From positions 22,053,499 to 22,117,498 of the forward strand of contig JALGQZ010000015.1 of assembly GCA_023105745.1 (NCBI GenBank): a stretch of DNA of 64,000 nt, read 5' to 3'. Position numbers and translations under genes: made by a program. Positions 24,616 through 36,712 of the stretch are shown one piece after another. A model generated the notes under the pieces. The model was not told where the DNA came from, searched no databases, and worked only from the letters and a program-made list of their open reading frames with translations. Origin of the DNA: Austropuccinia psidii (taxonomy: Eukaryota > Basidiomycota > Pucciniomycetes > Pucciniales > Sphaerophragmiaceae). Every line of letters begins with the position of its first letter. Within the stretch, counting starts at the first letter, position 1.

Positions 24616-26131
24616 TGTCACAACCATGGAAATTCACCCTCTTGGACCTCAATATGGCATATCCATGTCATATCCAATATATGGAAATTTGGACATATCC
24701 ATAATCATTGGGCAAATTGGCCATTGTCATATCTTATGGCCTTAATGGTCATTTTATCATCTGGGGCCAAACAGGCCCCTTCACCATCATCAAGCCATTC
24801 TAGGCTGTCTCTGTGCTTTTGAGCATCTTGGGTATATTCCATACAACAGGGAAAATACAGCCCAAAAGCCTGTATTTGGCTCTTTAAGCTTTAAATACAG
24901 TTTGCACATTTGGCTGTATTTAGCCATTTAGGCCATATTTCTCATGTATTATGTAAAATATACCCATAAGGCCATATAAGGCCTTTTGGGTCTTAAATGC
25001 CATTCTTGTGCATTTTGTGCATTTTTTGCACACTTTGCGCAAATGCAGTTTGTAAGCTGCATTAGCTGTATTTGGCCAAAAACCCATAGATTGTCAAATA
25101 CCCCAAAAATCACTTGCCACTTCTGAAGCTTCCAAAACACAAATTTCATTCATATCCTCCTGGCATCATTCCAAAATACCTTTGGCCCATTTCAACCTTC
25201 AATAACCAAAAGTGCCATATATGGTGTTATACACCATTATGCATGTTTTTTCAGCAGCAATTCAATGGAAGCAATTTCAAATGGTTATTTCAGCTTTTCA
25301 ACAGTTCATCAAGGCACACCTTCCAGAGGATTCATCAAGGCTCAATGGAAAGTGTCATAATCTCAAATACCAATGACGCCATCAAGCAATCCATGGTTAT
25401 TCTCACTCACAGTATTCCTACAAGGGAATACTGGCTGTTCATTCTCAAGGGATATTCCAGAGGCAGTTACAAATCAATGTGTAAAGGGTCAATGCTCCAC
25501 CAATCCACCTTGGCAACCCAATTAATTCAGTAAAGTCTTAATTCATCAAGACCTGTATTTTCAATAATACATCATGGGAAGATCATTCAACACAGTTTCT
25601 TTCCCAATCTGGCAAGGTATACACTCCATCAGATAATAAATACATCTTCCAGTATTCAATACAGGACCACTGCTAGACTGAAGGATTCAAGCTCTCAACC
25701 TTTCATATATAACAGCCTCCTTTGACCTTGGGGGTTTTTCCCCCAGTTAATTAATATATTTTGATTTTATTTTATCTTTATTTATCTTACCATTTTTGTT
25801 AAATGAATACTGATATTATCAAGTCAGTCATTTAGCACCTTTTCTCTTTTCTTTCTTTGCCTGTCAATGGATATTTGGTGGTCATATCCTTACTAATTCC
25901 ATTGTTCATTTTGGCAGGATGAAAGAGTGATTAAGGACTTACTTGGTTGCCCCTTTGGCCATTTGGCTTCTCATTTTTCTTATTGCATCTCATCTTTGTA
26001 CTTGCATCCTTCTTAGAGAAATTCAATTCTTTATTTTTGTTTTCTTTATTTCTTTGGAGTCTTCCAACCGAGTTCCCTGATTGCTGAGTGCCAGGCCACT
26101 CTTGTTTTTCTGTCCAAGAGCCCCTGTGACA
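24616..26131 (+). repeat. Gypsy-2 3' LTR
   Basis: 1,516-bp LTR (TGTCACAACC...CCCTGTGACA), homologous over its length to 7587-9123 with substitutions and small deletions around 24900-24960. Confidence 0.92.
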
Positions 26132-27349
26132 CCTTGTTTTTCACCTCCCATCTTAAATCCAGAGGAAGATGCTTGAGCCCATAAAATGGGTATTAGTATT
26201 AAAGCTCTGACTCAGGGCTATCCAATGGTACTAGCCAAATTGAGCTAGCACCAGAACTACATGAGTTATGGCCACAATAAGGTCAAATAAGGGTGAATAA
26301 AACATTCACCTCTCATCTAACTTATACAGTTTTAGTGTGAGATACCTAAAGTGGGGTCTTTTTGTAATGCAAAAGATCAGGGCTATCTGATGGTGACTTT
26401 CATTTCCACATATCTCATCCAGAACAAAAGGTATGGCACAAACAAGCTCCATACAAATTTTAAGCCAATCACACATAGGTACAAAAGATCTTGCACATGG
26501 AATAACTTTGACATATTGAATGATAGCCATATAAAATGAGGTACCATTATGTAGAAATCATTCAGGGATACACAATGAGCCAGCTTTGAGCTTCATATCT
26601 CAAAAAATGACAAAGGTATGGCAGTTTTAAGTTCCATATCCCGCAGTTAAACCAATACAACCTTATTGTGAGAAAATGTCCCATAACTATGATTATGAGG
26701 TTTCAAATGGATTAAGAAGATTGTTTATACATCAATAACTGCTAGTTTGGCCAATATTGGGGTCCTGTACAGGTTCTGTACAGAATTCTACGGGTAATGC
26801 ATGTCAGAAAAGGGCTACGTGGTCCCCAGATGAAACATTTCACCCTGTATTGGTGAAAACTTCCCAGATTTGGGTTCAAAACCCCATCTGACTCAAATAC
26901 AGGCTATAAAGGTATTTTGAAAACCACAAGCCAGTCCTTGGAAGTTAAAAATAATCAATTCATCTATGTGGAAAGGTGTAGAAGACTTTTTGACCCAAGT
27001 TCAGGATAAAAAGGGGCCTTTTCTCCACCAGAAAAGGTTTCCTCATCCTGGTGTTCAATTCCTACATAGTAAAACTTTTAAAAACAGTTATAATCTTGGA
27101 GAATAATCAATTTATACTCTAAACTTTAGTATTTTAGCTCTTATAATAGTTACCCAACTGGTAAGACTGTACCCAGGGCTTTCAACAGCACTAACCACCA
27201 CTATTTTGTACAAGTAAGGGGCTTATTACTCTCTTTTAAACCTTTATTATCTATAATACAACCACTTTTAAGTTAATTTTACCATGTCACAGTCATAGTT
27301 AAAGCTGTAAGTAGCCTTAATACACCTTCATCATAGACTCAGCCTGACA
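26132..27349 (+). repeat. Gypsy-A 3' LTR, right part
   Basis: Continuation of 7362-7586 after the Gypsy-2 insertion. It aligns with the later part of the solo LTR at 2276-3714 and ends ...AGACTCAGCCTGACA. No matching 5-bp duplication is visible between 7357-7361 and 27350-27354, which fits this being the 3' LTR of an element whose other end lies outside the window. Confidence 0.85.
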
Positions 27350-28451
27350 TAAAAAAAGCTACAAGATTAAAAAAAACCTCCATATATTATGCCAACCTTT
27401 AATAAAAGATTTCAAAGACCCATCATTATCCTCCAAGCTGGATGAAGTCTGGAAAAAAGCATAGGATGAAGGGAAGTTCCACCTCCTTGATTTAATACTT
27501 TATCATAGGACCAAACACACATGTGTTATGACCTTCAAAGATATAACTCTGATAAACACTATACTACATGAATGCCATGATAATGTTGTATCTGGTCATC
27601 TCCCAGAAGATAGGACAATGGAGAGGGTGAAAACTGCTCTTTGGGGCCAAACTGGAAAAAATGTAGCAAATTATTTCCAGACTTGTGAAAAATGACAAAA
27701 GGCAAATAGAGCCGCAGGAAAAACATTTGGAATAATGATTCAAATCCAAGAACCAAAATGCCCATGGTAAATAGCTCACATGGATTGGGTAACAGCCTTA
27801 CCTTCATGAGGAGACAAGATTTTCAATGCCTTCCTAGTACTAGTTGAAAGATACAGAAAAACCACAATTTTCTTACCATGTCATAAAGATGATGCAGCTA
27901 TGGACACAGCCATAATGTTATGGAATAGATTAAATAGTCTTATAGGCTTATTAATAAATATGATAAGTGATATAAATCCAATATTCACTTCAGCATTCTG
28001 GATAAATACTCATAACGTTTTTGGGATAGAGGTATAATTTTCAAAAGCTTACCACCCTCAAACAGATGGTTCAGCAAAAATAATAATTTAAACCTGATAA
28101 GACATGATCAGAAGATTCCATTATTACAGCCTGGACTTCAAATAATCTGATAGTCTTACCCATGATTGGTGTACCTTAATACCAGCCCTTGAACTGGCAT
28201 ATAAGACATCAATCCATTCTTCAACTGAAAAAAACAGAAATGCTAGAAAATGGTTGAAATCCAAGACTTCCTTATGATACTCTCAAAAAGGACCTGGTGG
28301 ATATACATCCATCAGAAAGCAGTTTTGAAATTATGCTTGACAAAGAAAGACATCATGCCAACATGTGTAAACAAGATTCTTCTGGATATGCAAAAAAAAG
28401 GTGGGACAAAAGTGATAAGCCACCTGCTTTTAAAAGAGGATATTTGGTCTT
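27350..28451 (+). pseudogene. Gypsy-B integrase remnant, left part
   Basis: The trace starts in the RNase H-integrase linker and shows GKFHLLDLILYHRTKHTCVM, ECHDNVVSGHLPEDRTMERV (HHCC His pair), [32 protein letters not shown] and [20 protein letters not shown], all in the order of the Gypsy-1 integrase. Many stops and substitutions (for example SDINP for SDRDP) show long decay. It is cut at TSD GTCTT by Gypsy-1 copy 2 and continues at 38556. Confidence 0.8.
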
Positions 28452-30290
28452 TGTGAGCCTTAGAGGTAATTTCATATACCCAAAAGACCACAAATACAAA
28501 ATTAACATATTAATATAAATAAAATAAATTTCTTCATATTATTAAAATAAAAATAAAAATATGAATATAAAATTATATTCAAAATAAAAAAATTAATTAC
28601 AATTTAAGAATAAAATTACATCAAATTTTGAAATTATAAAATTACATTTATACTTGAAAAAATTAAGTAAAAATGAAATTTTAACAAAATTGTGAAAAAA
28701 TAAATAAATTTGGAAGTAAGTTAAATAAAGTTTATTATAACTTTTTATCCAATAAATAAACATATAAAATTTATTTCACAATTGGATTCCTCATAAAAAA
28801 TCAGGTGGGGTCACCTCTGAGTGAAATTCTTGTAACTCAACTCTAAATAAGCTTAAATTAAGTTTTTAGTATTTTCAATACAAAAGTTGCAAATCCTCAA
28901 AACCTTAATTTAATTCACACCAAATGTGGTTTTAACCATCAATTTTTGTGTTGAAATTGAGGTGTTGTGTTTAGTTTAGAAGTTATGATGAATTGAAGTA
29001 TTTTCAATTGAATTCAATTGAAATATCAAAATGTGTGCGTGTATTACATAAGTGAACTTTGATTTAATTATGAGGTGTCAATTATTACTGTATTGTACTG
29101 TACAATTGAATTGAATTACATATGTAAATTATAAGTATAATTCATGATGAGGAATTAAGGGAAAAATGAATTGGAAAGATTAAATTTGGGGGGGAAAAGG
29201 AACTCCAGCTCTAAGGGGGAGCTAGACCCCCAAAATCCTTGCTGACTGGCGTGGGATGTCAAAATTCACACAAAGGTTCATCACTTTTGGCCTGGAATTG
29301 AGTTACAGGGTCTGTGGACTCAATTGATGATGAGGTTTTGATACCAACTGGGGTAGTTTTAGCTGTTGCCAAGAGGGTAAAACTACCCTTAAGATAAAAC
29401 AATCATAATAAAAACAGTTTTAACTGGTTTCTAAGCCTCTGACACACATTCTGACGTGTTTTGAAGGCTCTAGGCCTGGTATTGCTATAGTAATGGCTGA
29501 TTTAAGGGTCTAAAATGGCTAAAATTGGCTAAAATTGGCTTAAACCAGCCCTTTTTGGTCTAAACCAGGGTTCAATGATGCCATAATTGGCTTTTCTGTT
29601 GTCAGACTGTTTTTCAAGACTGACAAGAGTAAAATTTACTTTTGGAGTAAGAGAATTGATGGCTATAAAAGAATGTCTTCTTTGCCCCACTTTTCTCTTC
29701 ATGTTAGAATCTTTTTTCCTTTTATAATTAGTTTAAACTTGTTAAACCAATCAATAAAAGATTCCAACCACCTTTCTTATACCATTTTAAACCTTGTAAC
29801 CACGTGAAAAAATCATTATAATCATTGTTTGTGACTCTTATAATCATTTTTACCCCTGAACCACCCCAAAAGTGAATTAAAGCATCTTTCATCACTGTAA
29901 ACTTTGTCACTTTGTTTCCAAATTCACTCTGGTCACTTTTGGGCATGTTTTCTCATTAATATTCTTTTTAAAGCCTTTGTTCTTTAATTAATTGCTTGCA
30001 GTTCTTTGCTCAATTAATTCCAATTGAAATTGCTCTTGAAGAAATTTCTTTTGTAGCCTTAAAATATCTCTTGTAGGGTATTTTTTGGATAAATTTTTGT
30101 TGTTGGTAAAACAATAAATCTTTATAATATTTTTGTTTTATACTAATAAAGTTATAAACAATAAAATTGGCGTGTTTTCTCTTAAAAATAATATTTCATA
30201 CTATTTTTAATTGATTTTTTACCTTATACAAATTTTGAGGACAGGAAAAGTACTTGCTTTTTAATCAAAGTTTCATATCCACACCTTACA
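28452..30290 (+). repeat. Gypsy-1 copy 2, 5' LTR
   Basis: 1,839-bp LTR, TGTGAGCC...CACCTTACA. It is matched by 36713-38550 and by both LTRs of copy 1. A/T-rich at its 5' end (28500-28760). No further gene is supported; the frame at 29728-29946 (minus) is the antisense LTR frame discussed in the findings. Confidence 0.93.
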
Positions 30291-30292
30291 TT

Positions 30293-30310
30293 TGGGGGCC
30301 CAGCCGTGAT
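30293..30310 (+). promoter_or_regulatory. Candidate primer-binding site of Gypsy-1 copy 2
   Basis: TGGGGGCCCAGCCGTGAT two bases after the LTR. It is complementary to a putative tRNA 3' end with T-stem CACGG and discriminator C before CCA, which suggests a tRNA-Pro-like primer (inference). Conserved exactly in copy 1. Confidence 0.6.
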
Positions 30311-30517
30311 ATTTTACCTGTGACAAATTTTTTTTCCTCTTTTTAAATCTTTTTTCTTATATTGAAAAATTTAAAAACATATAAAAAATACTTATAATTC
30401 AAAAAAAATCCATAAAAAATAACTTTTTTCATATTATAAGTGAGGCTCATATTTTTATTTCTTTTTTGAAATAACCTTTTTTTACTTAATTAATTGGCTT
30501 TTTTTCATTAATTTTAG

Positions 30518-31431
30518 TGTCTGACAACGTGGTAAGACAGGAAAACATTGTAACAGCCTCAACAGTCACCAGCATTGTTCCTGCAAGCACTATTAATTCA
30601 GACCATAATAGTACTGTAATTGTGACTCAAAATAATCAGCCTGAACCAATATCTTCTGAATTAATTAACTTGGACATAAGTAATACTCTTCAGAAAGCTA
30701 AGAATTTGGCCAATAGTGAGTTTTTTGACATAAAAAATACTATTTTAAGCCTTTTTAAACCATAATTATTCCTTCAACCAGGTCAGGAGCCAGCTACAAC
30801 CCCTCAAGCAGCTCCCAAAAAGGTAATAGACGTGATTATGGAAGAGGCCAATCAGGTACAGAAGGAAAAGGGTCAGTTGTTGACTTCCAAACAACTAAAT
30901 TGGGTCATTTTGAAGCTGATAATACTATTTTACCTTCAAAAAGAGCTGACACCGCCACAACAAGCCTCTGTGGACATATACAAAGCCAGCCACAGTGCAT
31001 ACAACAATGCACTTCAATTCAAGGAGTACCAGATCCTTGCAGACCTGTGGAAGAATTGCATGAATTCTTATCTGACAGTAAGAAAATTCCTGGGCCATCC
31101 CAACACTTGCAATTTGCTCAATGGATGGCATCCATTGATGGAGAAGAAAAACATGATGCTTTTGACACTAGGATGGAGGAAAAACAACCCTCCACCACCC
31201 AAACCAGTGCCAAAAATAGCCCCAGTGGCCAGCAGCAGCAATTCCAACGTGAAAAAGCAGCCACGAACTCCAAACAAGGGCAAAGGGAAGGCATCAGCCC
31301 CAAAACCTTACAGCCAGGGCTACAGAATCCCAAAGATTCATCAGGATGCCATGGAAAATGTATTTCAGATGGCCAGAACCATGATGGAATTACAGAAGAA
31401 GGAGGAAGCCAGATTAAGGTTCCAGAAATGA
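30518..31431 (+). CDS. Gypsy-1 copy 2 small Gag-like frame, spliced
   Basis: Two exons are supported by phase and by comparison with copy 1: 30518-30715 and 30782-31431, with intron GTGAGT...CAACCAG (66 nt). An upstream acceptor (ATTTTAG before 30518) implies a further 5' exon that I could not place. The protein has a Ser/Thr-rich start, then PATTPQAAPKKVIDVIMEEA, a helix-rich capsid-like segment (NWVILKLIILFYLQKELTPP...), a Pro/Lys-rich linker, and ends with EALRLRFQK-type charged helix residues. The stop TGA (31429-31431) overlaps the ATG of the next frame as ATGA. Function as a Gag subunit is inferred from position. Confidence 0.6.
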
Positions 31432-33017
31432 TTTCTGACATATTTGATTCCATCCCAGAGTTGTATAATGCTATAAATGATGTGAAAAAACATCTTTCTG
31501 ATAAAAATGAAACCATTTGTAACAACATTAAAACAAACAACCTCAGTCTGTGCCAAATTAATGAAACACTTATGTTTTTTGAAAATGTTTTAAGGACAAT
31601 TAAAAATTCCAATAATGATAATTCTTCTAACAATAAAATAAATGAACAATCTGCCATTATTAAAGAATTAACAGATAAATATTCTAAATTCAATATTGAT
31701 GACATAAGTGAAACAAGAATTAAACAAGCCATAAATATTATCAAGACAGATAACAAGAAAGTCCTTGATGACATTTCAAATTCATTTACTGAAGTAAAGA
31801 CATATACCATTGTCTTGAAAAATTGTTTTGATGCTTCACAAGAAGAAGTATCAAAATTCTCAATGAAATTGAATCAACTCACTGCTGATAATACAAGACA
31901 GACAGAGTTATGGTAAGAACTGACACATAAGGAAGACATGTATAAAATTGAAGTAATAAATTTAATACAAAGCTTCCAACATGAATACAGAAATTCCCAA
32001 AGGTGTAGCAACAGTAAAATGAATGACATTGAACAAATACTGAATACCTTACCAAGAATGTCTACACCTCTAAATCAAAATGAGGGCACAAGAATTTCAA
32101 ATCCACAAGTATTGGATCCTGATAATTCACAATTAAAAAATGAATTATCTACTTCTTTTCATAACTTGGAACCATCAATGGGCCAAGCACTCTTGAAAGA
32201 AGTTCCAAAACTTAAAGAATGGCCTCACTTCAGTGGTTAAGGAGAGTATGACCATATGGAATTCATCAGAGGTATTGACATGATCAAAGAGGATTTTGAA
32301 TTACCAGACAGATTGGTAACAGCCAGGTTTAACACCTTGTTTACCAGATCAGCTCACAGATGGTACATCAAAATATGACAAGCACATGGACACCAGAGTT
32401 GGACTTGGTGGAAAACCCAAATCATCAACAAATGGGCAAATGATGCTTGGAGGTTTAAAGTTGAAACAGCCTTTGAATCTGCCAAATTTAATGCTGATAA
32501 AGACAAAGCTTTACCATGGTTTTGCCAACAAACGGACAGACTAACAGCATTATATCCTGACATGTCAGAATTTATGATCCATAGGAAAAATCTGAGACAA
32601 TGTGGAGGTGAATTAGGGAATGCTGTCAAAAGCAGGACTACTGAACAATCGTCAGCAGAAGATATTATCAATATACTAGAAGAAGTAACCACCAGAACCA
32701 AAATTGGTTGTAGTAGGGTGAATCTCAAAACAAGGTTTGATACACCTTGGAAAGATTCTGTGGACAAAAACCCCAAAGAAAATTCTAGTAATATTAAATA
32801 TAAATCTGAAGATACAGTCAGAAAGTGCCATATTTGCCAAAGCACCACCCATTAAGCCAATACATGTCCAAAAAGGGGGAAAATCAATGAAATTGACATT
32901 GAAAAGGAACCAGATGTTGAAAAAGAAGACATAACTGAAGACAATTCAGATGACAAGTCATCCATATTTTCTGAATCTTCAAAAGATATAGAAAACATCA
33001 ATGCCACTTTTGACATC
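31428..33017 (+). pseudogene. Gypsy-1 copy 2 Gag part of the long Gag-Pol frame, four stops
   Basis: Begins MISDIFDSIPELYNAINDVK at the ATG overlapping the upstream stop, and stays in one frame with pol (no frameshift between gag and pol). It contains long helical, coiled-coil-like stretches, the capsid-like FIRGIDMIKEDFELPD region and a CCHC knuckle (KCHICQSTTH...ANTC, C-x2-C-x4-H-x4-C). Stops are TAA 31914-31916 (CAA in copy 1), TAA 32238-32240 (GAA in copy 1), TGA 32376-32378 (shared with copy 1) and TAA 32853-32855 inside the knuckle (TTA in copy 1). Three of the four are therefore private to this copy. Confidence 0.85.
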
Positions 33018-36000
33018 ATGGAATCTTATTCCCACTTACCACAATTGAGCAATGGTCAACTTGATTTATCAAAAGTTCAAGATGCACAACTTATGAAGAC
33101 AAAACCAAACAGAGGAAAAGGCTATACAGCTGGTAATTCCTGTATAACAGAAGTGATGATTGACAACAAGCCCACCAAAATTTTGCTTGACCCAGGAGCC
33201 TTCTGCTCTTATGTTGGAAAATCTTTTCTTAAGACTTGTGTACCAAATTTTGAAGACCAATTGTTACCAATTGATGGGATAAAATTCAACAGTGCAAGTA
33301 ATCCAATGAAAGCATTAGGAATCTTTGAGACCAATGTCATATTCCCACACATAAATGGTAATTTGAGAATCACAGTTGAATTTGTTGTTTTGGAAAATTG
33401 CTCTAGTACCCATTTTATATTGGGAAATGACTATTTAATCATGTATGGGATAGATTTACATAATAACAAAGACAGATACTTTACAATTGGGGACAATAAG
33501 CGCCAAAAATTTGCCTTTTTACCATTTAAAAGACAGATTACAGTAAACAAAGTATCACCAGTCAACTTAGACTTAGAAAAATTTAAGTCTGAACAGTTAA
33601 ATGTGGCTGAAATAAGCCTTCATCTGACTGATAAACAAGAAAATGAACTTTCTTCCCTTTTGTATGACCACAGAGGAGCATTTGCTACAGGCAAAGAACC
33701 TCTGGGAGCAATTATTGGTCATGAAGTTTACATCATTCTTAACATTGAGAGACCTTATCCACCACTCTTAAGAAGACCTGCTTATCCAGCAAGTCCAAAA
33801 TCAAGAGAAGCTCTAGAAACTCATATCAAAGAACTTCTGGACCTTGGTGTAATAGGAAAATTAGGTAACAATGAGGAAGTAGAAATAACTACACCAGTCA
33901 TAGTGGCGTGGCAAAATGGAAAATCCAGAATGGTTGGGGACTTTAGAGCTCTGAACACTTACACTGTCCCAGACAGATACCCAATACCAAAAATCCAAAT
34001 TGCCATTACTCAAATATCTCAAGCAGTGTATATAACCACTATGGATGCCCTTAAAGGATTCCATCAAAATGTGGTAACACCAAGAGCAAGAAAATACTTG
34101 AGAATTATTGTTCATTGTGGAGTGTATGAATACTTAAGGATGCCCTTTGGTATCAAAAATGCACCTTCACACTTCCAAAGAATGATGAATGAAATCTTCC
34201 CTGAAGAACTCTCAGAGGGATGGTTAATCATTTACATTGATGAAATTATTATCTGTTCAAAGACTTGGGAGGAGCACATATACAGATTATCAAGAGTTTT
34301 GACAAAAATCCAATCAGTAAACATGAAAATCTCCTTGAAGAAATGTCATTTTGGATTTAAAGAACTTAAAGCACTAGGACATGTTGTATCTGGTTTGTCC
34401 CTTGGAATTGACAAAAACAAAGTTGCAGAAGTATTGTTAAAACCCATGCCTCAGAATAAGAAGGAAATTCAGTCATTATTAGGTTTTGCAGGATATTACA
34501 GGCAACACATTGAAGATTTTGCATCCATAACAAGACCACTTTATAAGTTGTGTGACAAAGACACAGTGTTTGAGATGACTGTTGACAGAGTCAAAGCTTT
34601 TGAGTCTCTAAGAGAAGCATTGACCACTGCTCCATTCTTACTGATGCCAGACTTTAAACTGCCTTTCAAACTGTATATTGATGCATCAGGGGATGGACTA
34701 GGTGCTGCACTTCACCAAGTTCAGATGATAAATGATAAACCTGTAGAAGGACCCATATGTTTCATATCCAGGCAAATCAAACCAACTGAAGCCAGATATG
34801 GAGCAAGTCAGATGGAATGTCTATGCCTTGTCTGGGCCTTGGAGAAATTGAACTACTTCTTAGAGGGATGTGTTTTTGAAGTAATAACAGATTGTACAGC
34901 TGTCAAATCACTTTTGAACATGAAAACACCTAACAGACACATGCTCAGATGGCAAATAGCCATACAAGAATACAGAGGCAATATGACTATTGTTCATAAG
35001 GATGGGAATATTCATAAGAATGCAGATGGACTAAGCAGATGGCCATTACCAAATAATATTGATAATCCTGCTTATGTGCCAGAAGAAGCTTCACCACAAA
35101 TTCCGATAGAAGGAATAAGTGTTACAGACTTGAACACCACCTTCTTTGAAGAAGTCAGAATTAGTTACACCCAAGATAAGAATTTTAGCATCTTATGCCA
35201 ATTACTTAACAAAGACTGTAAAGACAACTCTCTAATACATGCCTTGGATGAAGTATGGAGAAAATCTTATGATGAAGGAAGATTTCACCCACTGGATGGT
35301 ATAATTTACCACAGAAGCAAGCACACATGTGTCATGACAGTTGTAGACAGGTCATTAATCAATCTTGTACTAACAGAATGCCATCATAGTCCCTTTTCAG
35401 GACACCTGTCTGAAGACAGAACAAGAGAAAAAGTAAAGACCTGCATATGGTGGCCAATGTGGCAGAACAATGTTGCAGAGTATTGCAAAACCTGTGACAG
35501 ATGCCAAAAGGCAAATAAATCCACTGGCAAAAGACTTGGAAATATGATAAAAATACAAGAACCAAACAGACCTTGGGAAATTGTCCATATGGATTGGGTA
35601 ACTGGCCTACCACCAGGAGGTGACAGGAGCTATAATTCTTGCCTAGTAATTGTGGACAGATTCAGTAAAACTCCAATCTTTTTACCATGTCACAAAGATG
35701 ATACAGCCATGGATACAGCTCTTCTGACATGGAATAGAGTAGTGTCATGGACTGGGATATTTACAAATATAATCAGTGATAGAGATCCCAAATTCACTTC
35801 AGCACTATGGACAAATCTTCACCAATTATTTGGCACTAAACTGTCTTTCTCTACAGCCTACCACCCACAAACTGATGGCCTGGCTGAAAGAATGATCCAA
35901 ACCTTAGAGGACATGGTGAGAAGATTTTGTGCATATGGGATTGAATTCAAAGATTGTGATGGATTTACCCATGATTGGTGTACTCTGTTACCAGCACTGG

Positions 36001-36692
36001 AATTAGCATATAAAACATCAATCCATGCCAGTACCAATCAGACTCCTGCTATTCTAGAAAAAGGATGGAACCCCAAGTTACCCCAAGATTCCTTGAGGAA
36101 AGACTTAATTGAAATACATCCCACAGCTGCTAGCTTCAAACGAATGCTAGACAAAGCTAGAAAGCATGCAGTAAGGTGCATGGAGGACTATTTTGCATAT
36201 GCTAAAGACAAATGGGATAAATCACATGCAACTCCAGATTTCAAAGTGGGGGACCTAGTTCTTGTATCCACCACTAACTTCAATAACATCAAAGGATGTA
36301 AAAAGTTGAAAGACTCCTTTGCAGGACCTTTTGTGATTAAAGCCCTCCATGGACAAAATCCTGTTGAATTAGAGTTATCTGAAGAACTTAGCAATAAGCA
36401 CCCTACATTTCCAGTGAGCTTGATAAAACCATATAAATCTACTGATGCTGAGAATTTTCTCTTGAGGAATAAGGTTCCCCAAGTTATACCTCCTATTGAG
36501 ACATCTGGTACTAAGAAAATAACCAAAGTTCTTAAAGAAAGGAAATTAAGAACCAAGAAAGTAAGGGAATACCTTGTTAGGTACACTGACCCAACTTGTG
36601 AAGATGAATGGTTAGAAGAAAAAGATATACCAGAAGCTACCAGACTCCTCAGAAGATTCAGAAACACTAGAAACACCAATATTACAAAGTAA
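33018..36692 (+). CDS. Gypsy-1 copy 2 Pol: protease, RT, RNase H, integrase, chromodomain
   Basis: 1,224 codons open from ATG to TAA, but in frame with upstream Gag, so the start is nominal. Retropepsin near residue 58 reads LDPGAFCS (Pro in place of Thr/Ser of DTG). RT spans about 290-480: first catalytic Asp D343 (MDALKGFHQ), palm box YIDE at 407-409 where YIDD is canonical, so the second Asp is lost. RNase H starts with D555 (LYIDASGDG) and ends at KNADGLSR. The integrase has an HHCC zinc region ([20 protein letters not shown]), then D859, D921 and E957 (spacing 36, DD35E intact). A chromodomain-like tail lies at about 1180-1215 ([20 protein letters not shown]). It would act in the virus-like particle and nucleus. 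Protein likely made but RT-defective. Confidence 0.93.
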   Translation: MESYSHLPQLSNGQLDLSKVQDAQLMKTKPNRGKGYTAGNSCITEVMIDNKPTKILLDPGAFCSYVGKSFLKTCVPNFEDQLLPIDGIKFNSASNPMKALGIFETNVIFPHINGNLRITVEFVVLENCSSTHFILGNDYLIMYGIDLHNNKDRYFTIGDNKRQKFAFLPFKRQITVNKVSPVNLDLEKFKSEQLNVAEISLHLTDKQENELSSLLYDHRGAFATGKEPLGAIIGHEVYIILNIERPYPPLLRRPAYPASPKSREALETHIKELLDLGVIGKLGNNEEVEITTPVIVAWQNGKSRMVGDFRALNTYTVPDRYPIPKIQIAITQISQAVYITTMDALKGFHQNVVTPRARKYLRIIVHCGVYEYLRMPFGIKNAPSHFQRMMNEIFPEELSEGWLIIYIDEIIICSKTWEEHIYRLSRVLTKIQSVNMKISLKKCHFGFKELKALGHVVSGLSLGIDKNKVAEVLLKPMPQNKKEIQSLLGFAGYYRQHIEDFASITRPLYKLCDKDTVFEMTVDRVKAFESLREALTTAPFLLMPDFKLPFKLYIDASGDGLGAALHQVQMINDKPVEGPICFISRQIKPTEARYGASQMECLCLVWALEKLNYFLEGCVFEVITDCTAVKSLLNMKTPNRHMLRWQIAIQEYRGNMTIVHKDGNIHKNADGLSRWPLPNNIDNPAYVPEEASPQIPIEGISVTDLNTTFFEEVRISYTQDKNFSILCQLLNKDCKDNSLIHALDEVWRKSYDEGRFHPLDGIIYHRSKHTCVMTVVDRSLINLVLTECHHSPFSGHLSEDRTREKVKTCIWWPMWQNNVAEYCKTCDRCQKANKSTGKRLGNMIKIQEPNRPWEIVHMDWVTGLPPGGDRSYNSCLVIVDRFSKTPIFLPCHKDDTAMDTALLTWNRVVSWTGIFTNIISDRDPKFTSALWTNLHQLFGTKLSFSTAYHPQTDGLAERMIQTLEDMVRRFCAYGIEFKDCDGFTHDWCTLLPALELAYKTSIHASTNQTPAILEKGWNPKLPQDSLRKDLIEIHPTAASFKRMLDKARKHAVRCMEDYFAYAKDKWDKSHATPDFKVGDLVLVSTTNFNNIKGCKKLKDSFAGPFVIKALHGQNPVELELSEELSNKHPTFPVSLIKPYKSTDAENFLLRNKVPQVIPPIETSGTKKITKVLKERKLRTKKVREYLVRYTDPTCEDEWLEEKDIPEATRLLRRFRNTRNTNITK

Positions 36693-36712
36693 TTTTTTTT
36701 AGGGGGAGGGAA
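36693..36712 (+). promoter_or_regulatory. Polypurine tract of Gypsy-1 copy 2
   Basis: AGGGGGAGGGAA at 36701-36712 directly precedes the 3' LTR (36713), with a T-rich box just upstream, as usual for plus-strand priming sites. Confidence 0.75.

Larger units (their letters stand above)
7587..26131 (+). mobile_element. Gypsy-2: Ty3/Gypsy chromovirus, decayed, nested in the Gypsy-A LTR
   Basis: Full-length plus-strand element with LTRs at 7587-9123 and 24616-26131, both TGTCAC...GTGACA. The flanking 5 bp are CCTTA (7582-7586) and CCTTG (26132-26136), a target duplication with one substitution. Internal order is gag, protease, RT, RNase H, integrase, chromodomain. Gypsy-1 copy 1 (13086-23153) interrupts the integrase. 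Multiple stops, a YLDE reverse transcriptase box and altered integrase residues make it inactive. Confidence 0.9.
1..27349 (+). mobile_element. Gypsy-A: decayed Ty3/Gypsy element, left part outside window, split by later insertions
   Basis: Plus-strand Gypsy element entering from the left edge. Its internal region runs 1-7361 and its 3' LTR is 7362-7586 continued at 26132-27349. The order gag, protease, RT, RNase H, integrase is readable in pieces through many stops and frameshifts. A purine-rich stretch (AGAGGTAGGGTA) sits directly before the 3' LTR, as expected for a polypurine tract. Two solo LTRs of the same LTR family (2276-3714, 5561-6999) interrupt the internal part, and Gypsy-2 (7587-26131) interrupts the 3' LTR. 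The 5' LTR is not in the window, so its own target duplication cannot be checked. Confidence 0.85.

Noticed and set aside
27350..27354. TSD for Gypsy-A at its right end
   Set aside because: GGGTA (7357-7361) versus TAAAA do not match, as expected when comparing internal sequence with the outer flank; the true partner is outside the window.
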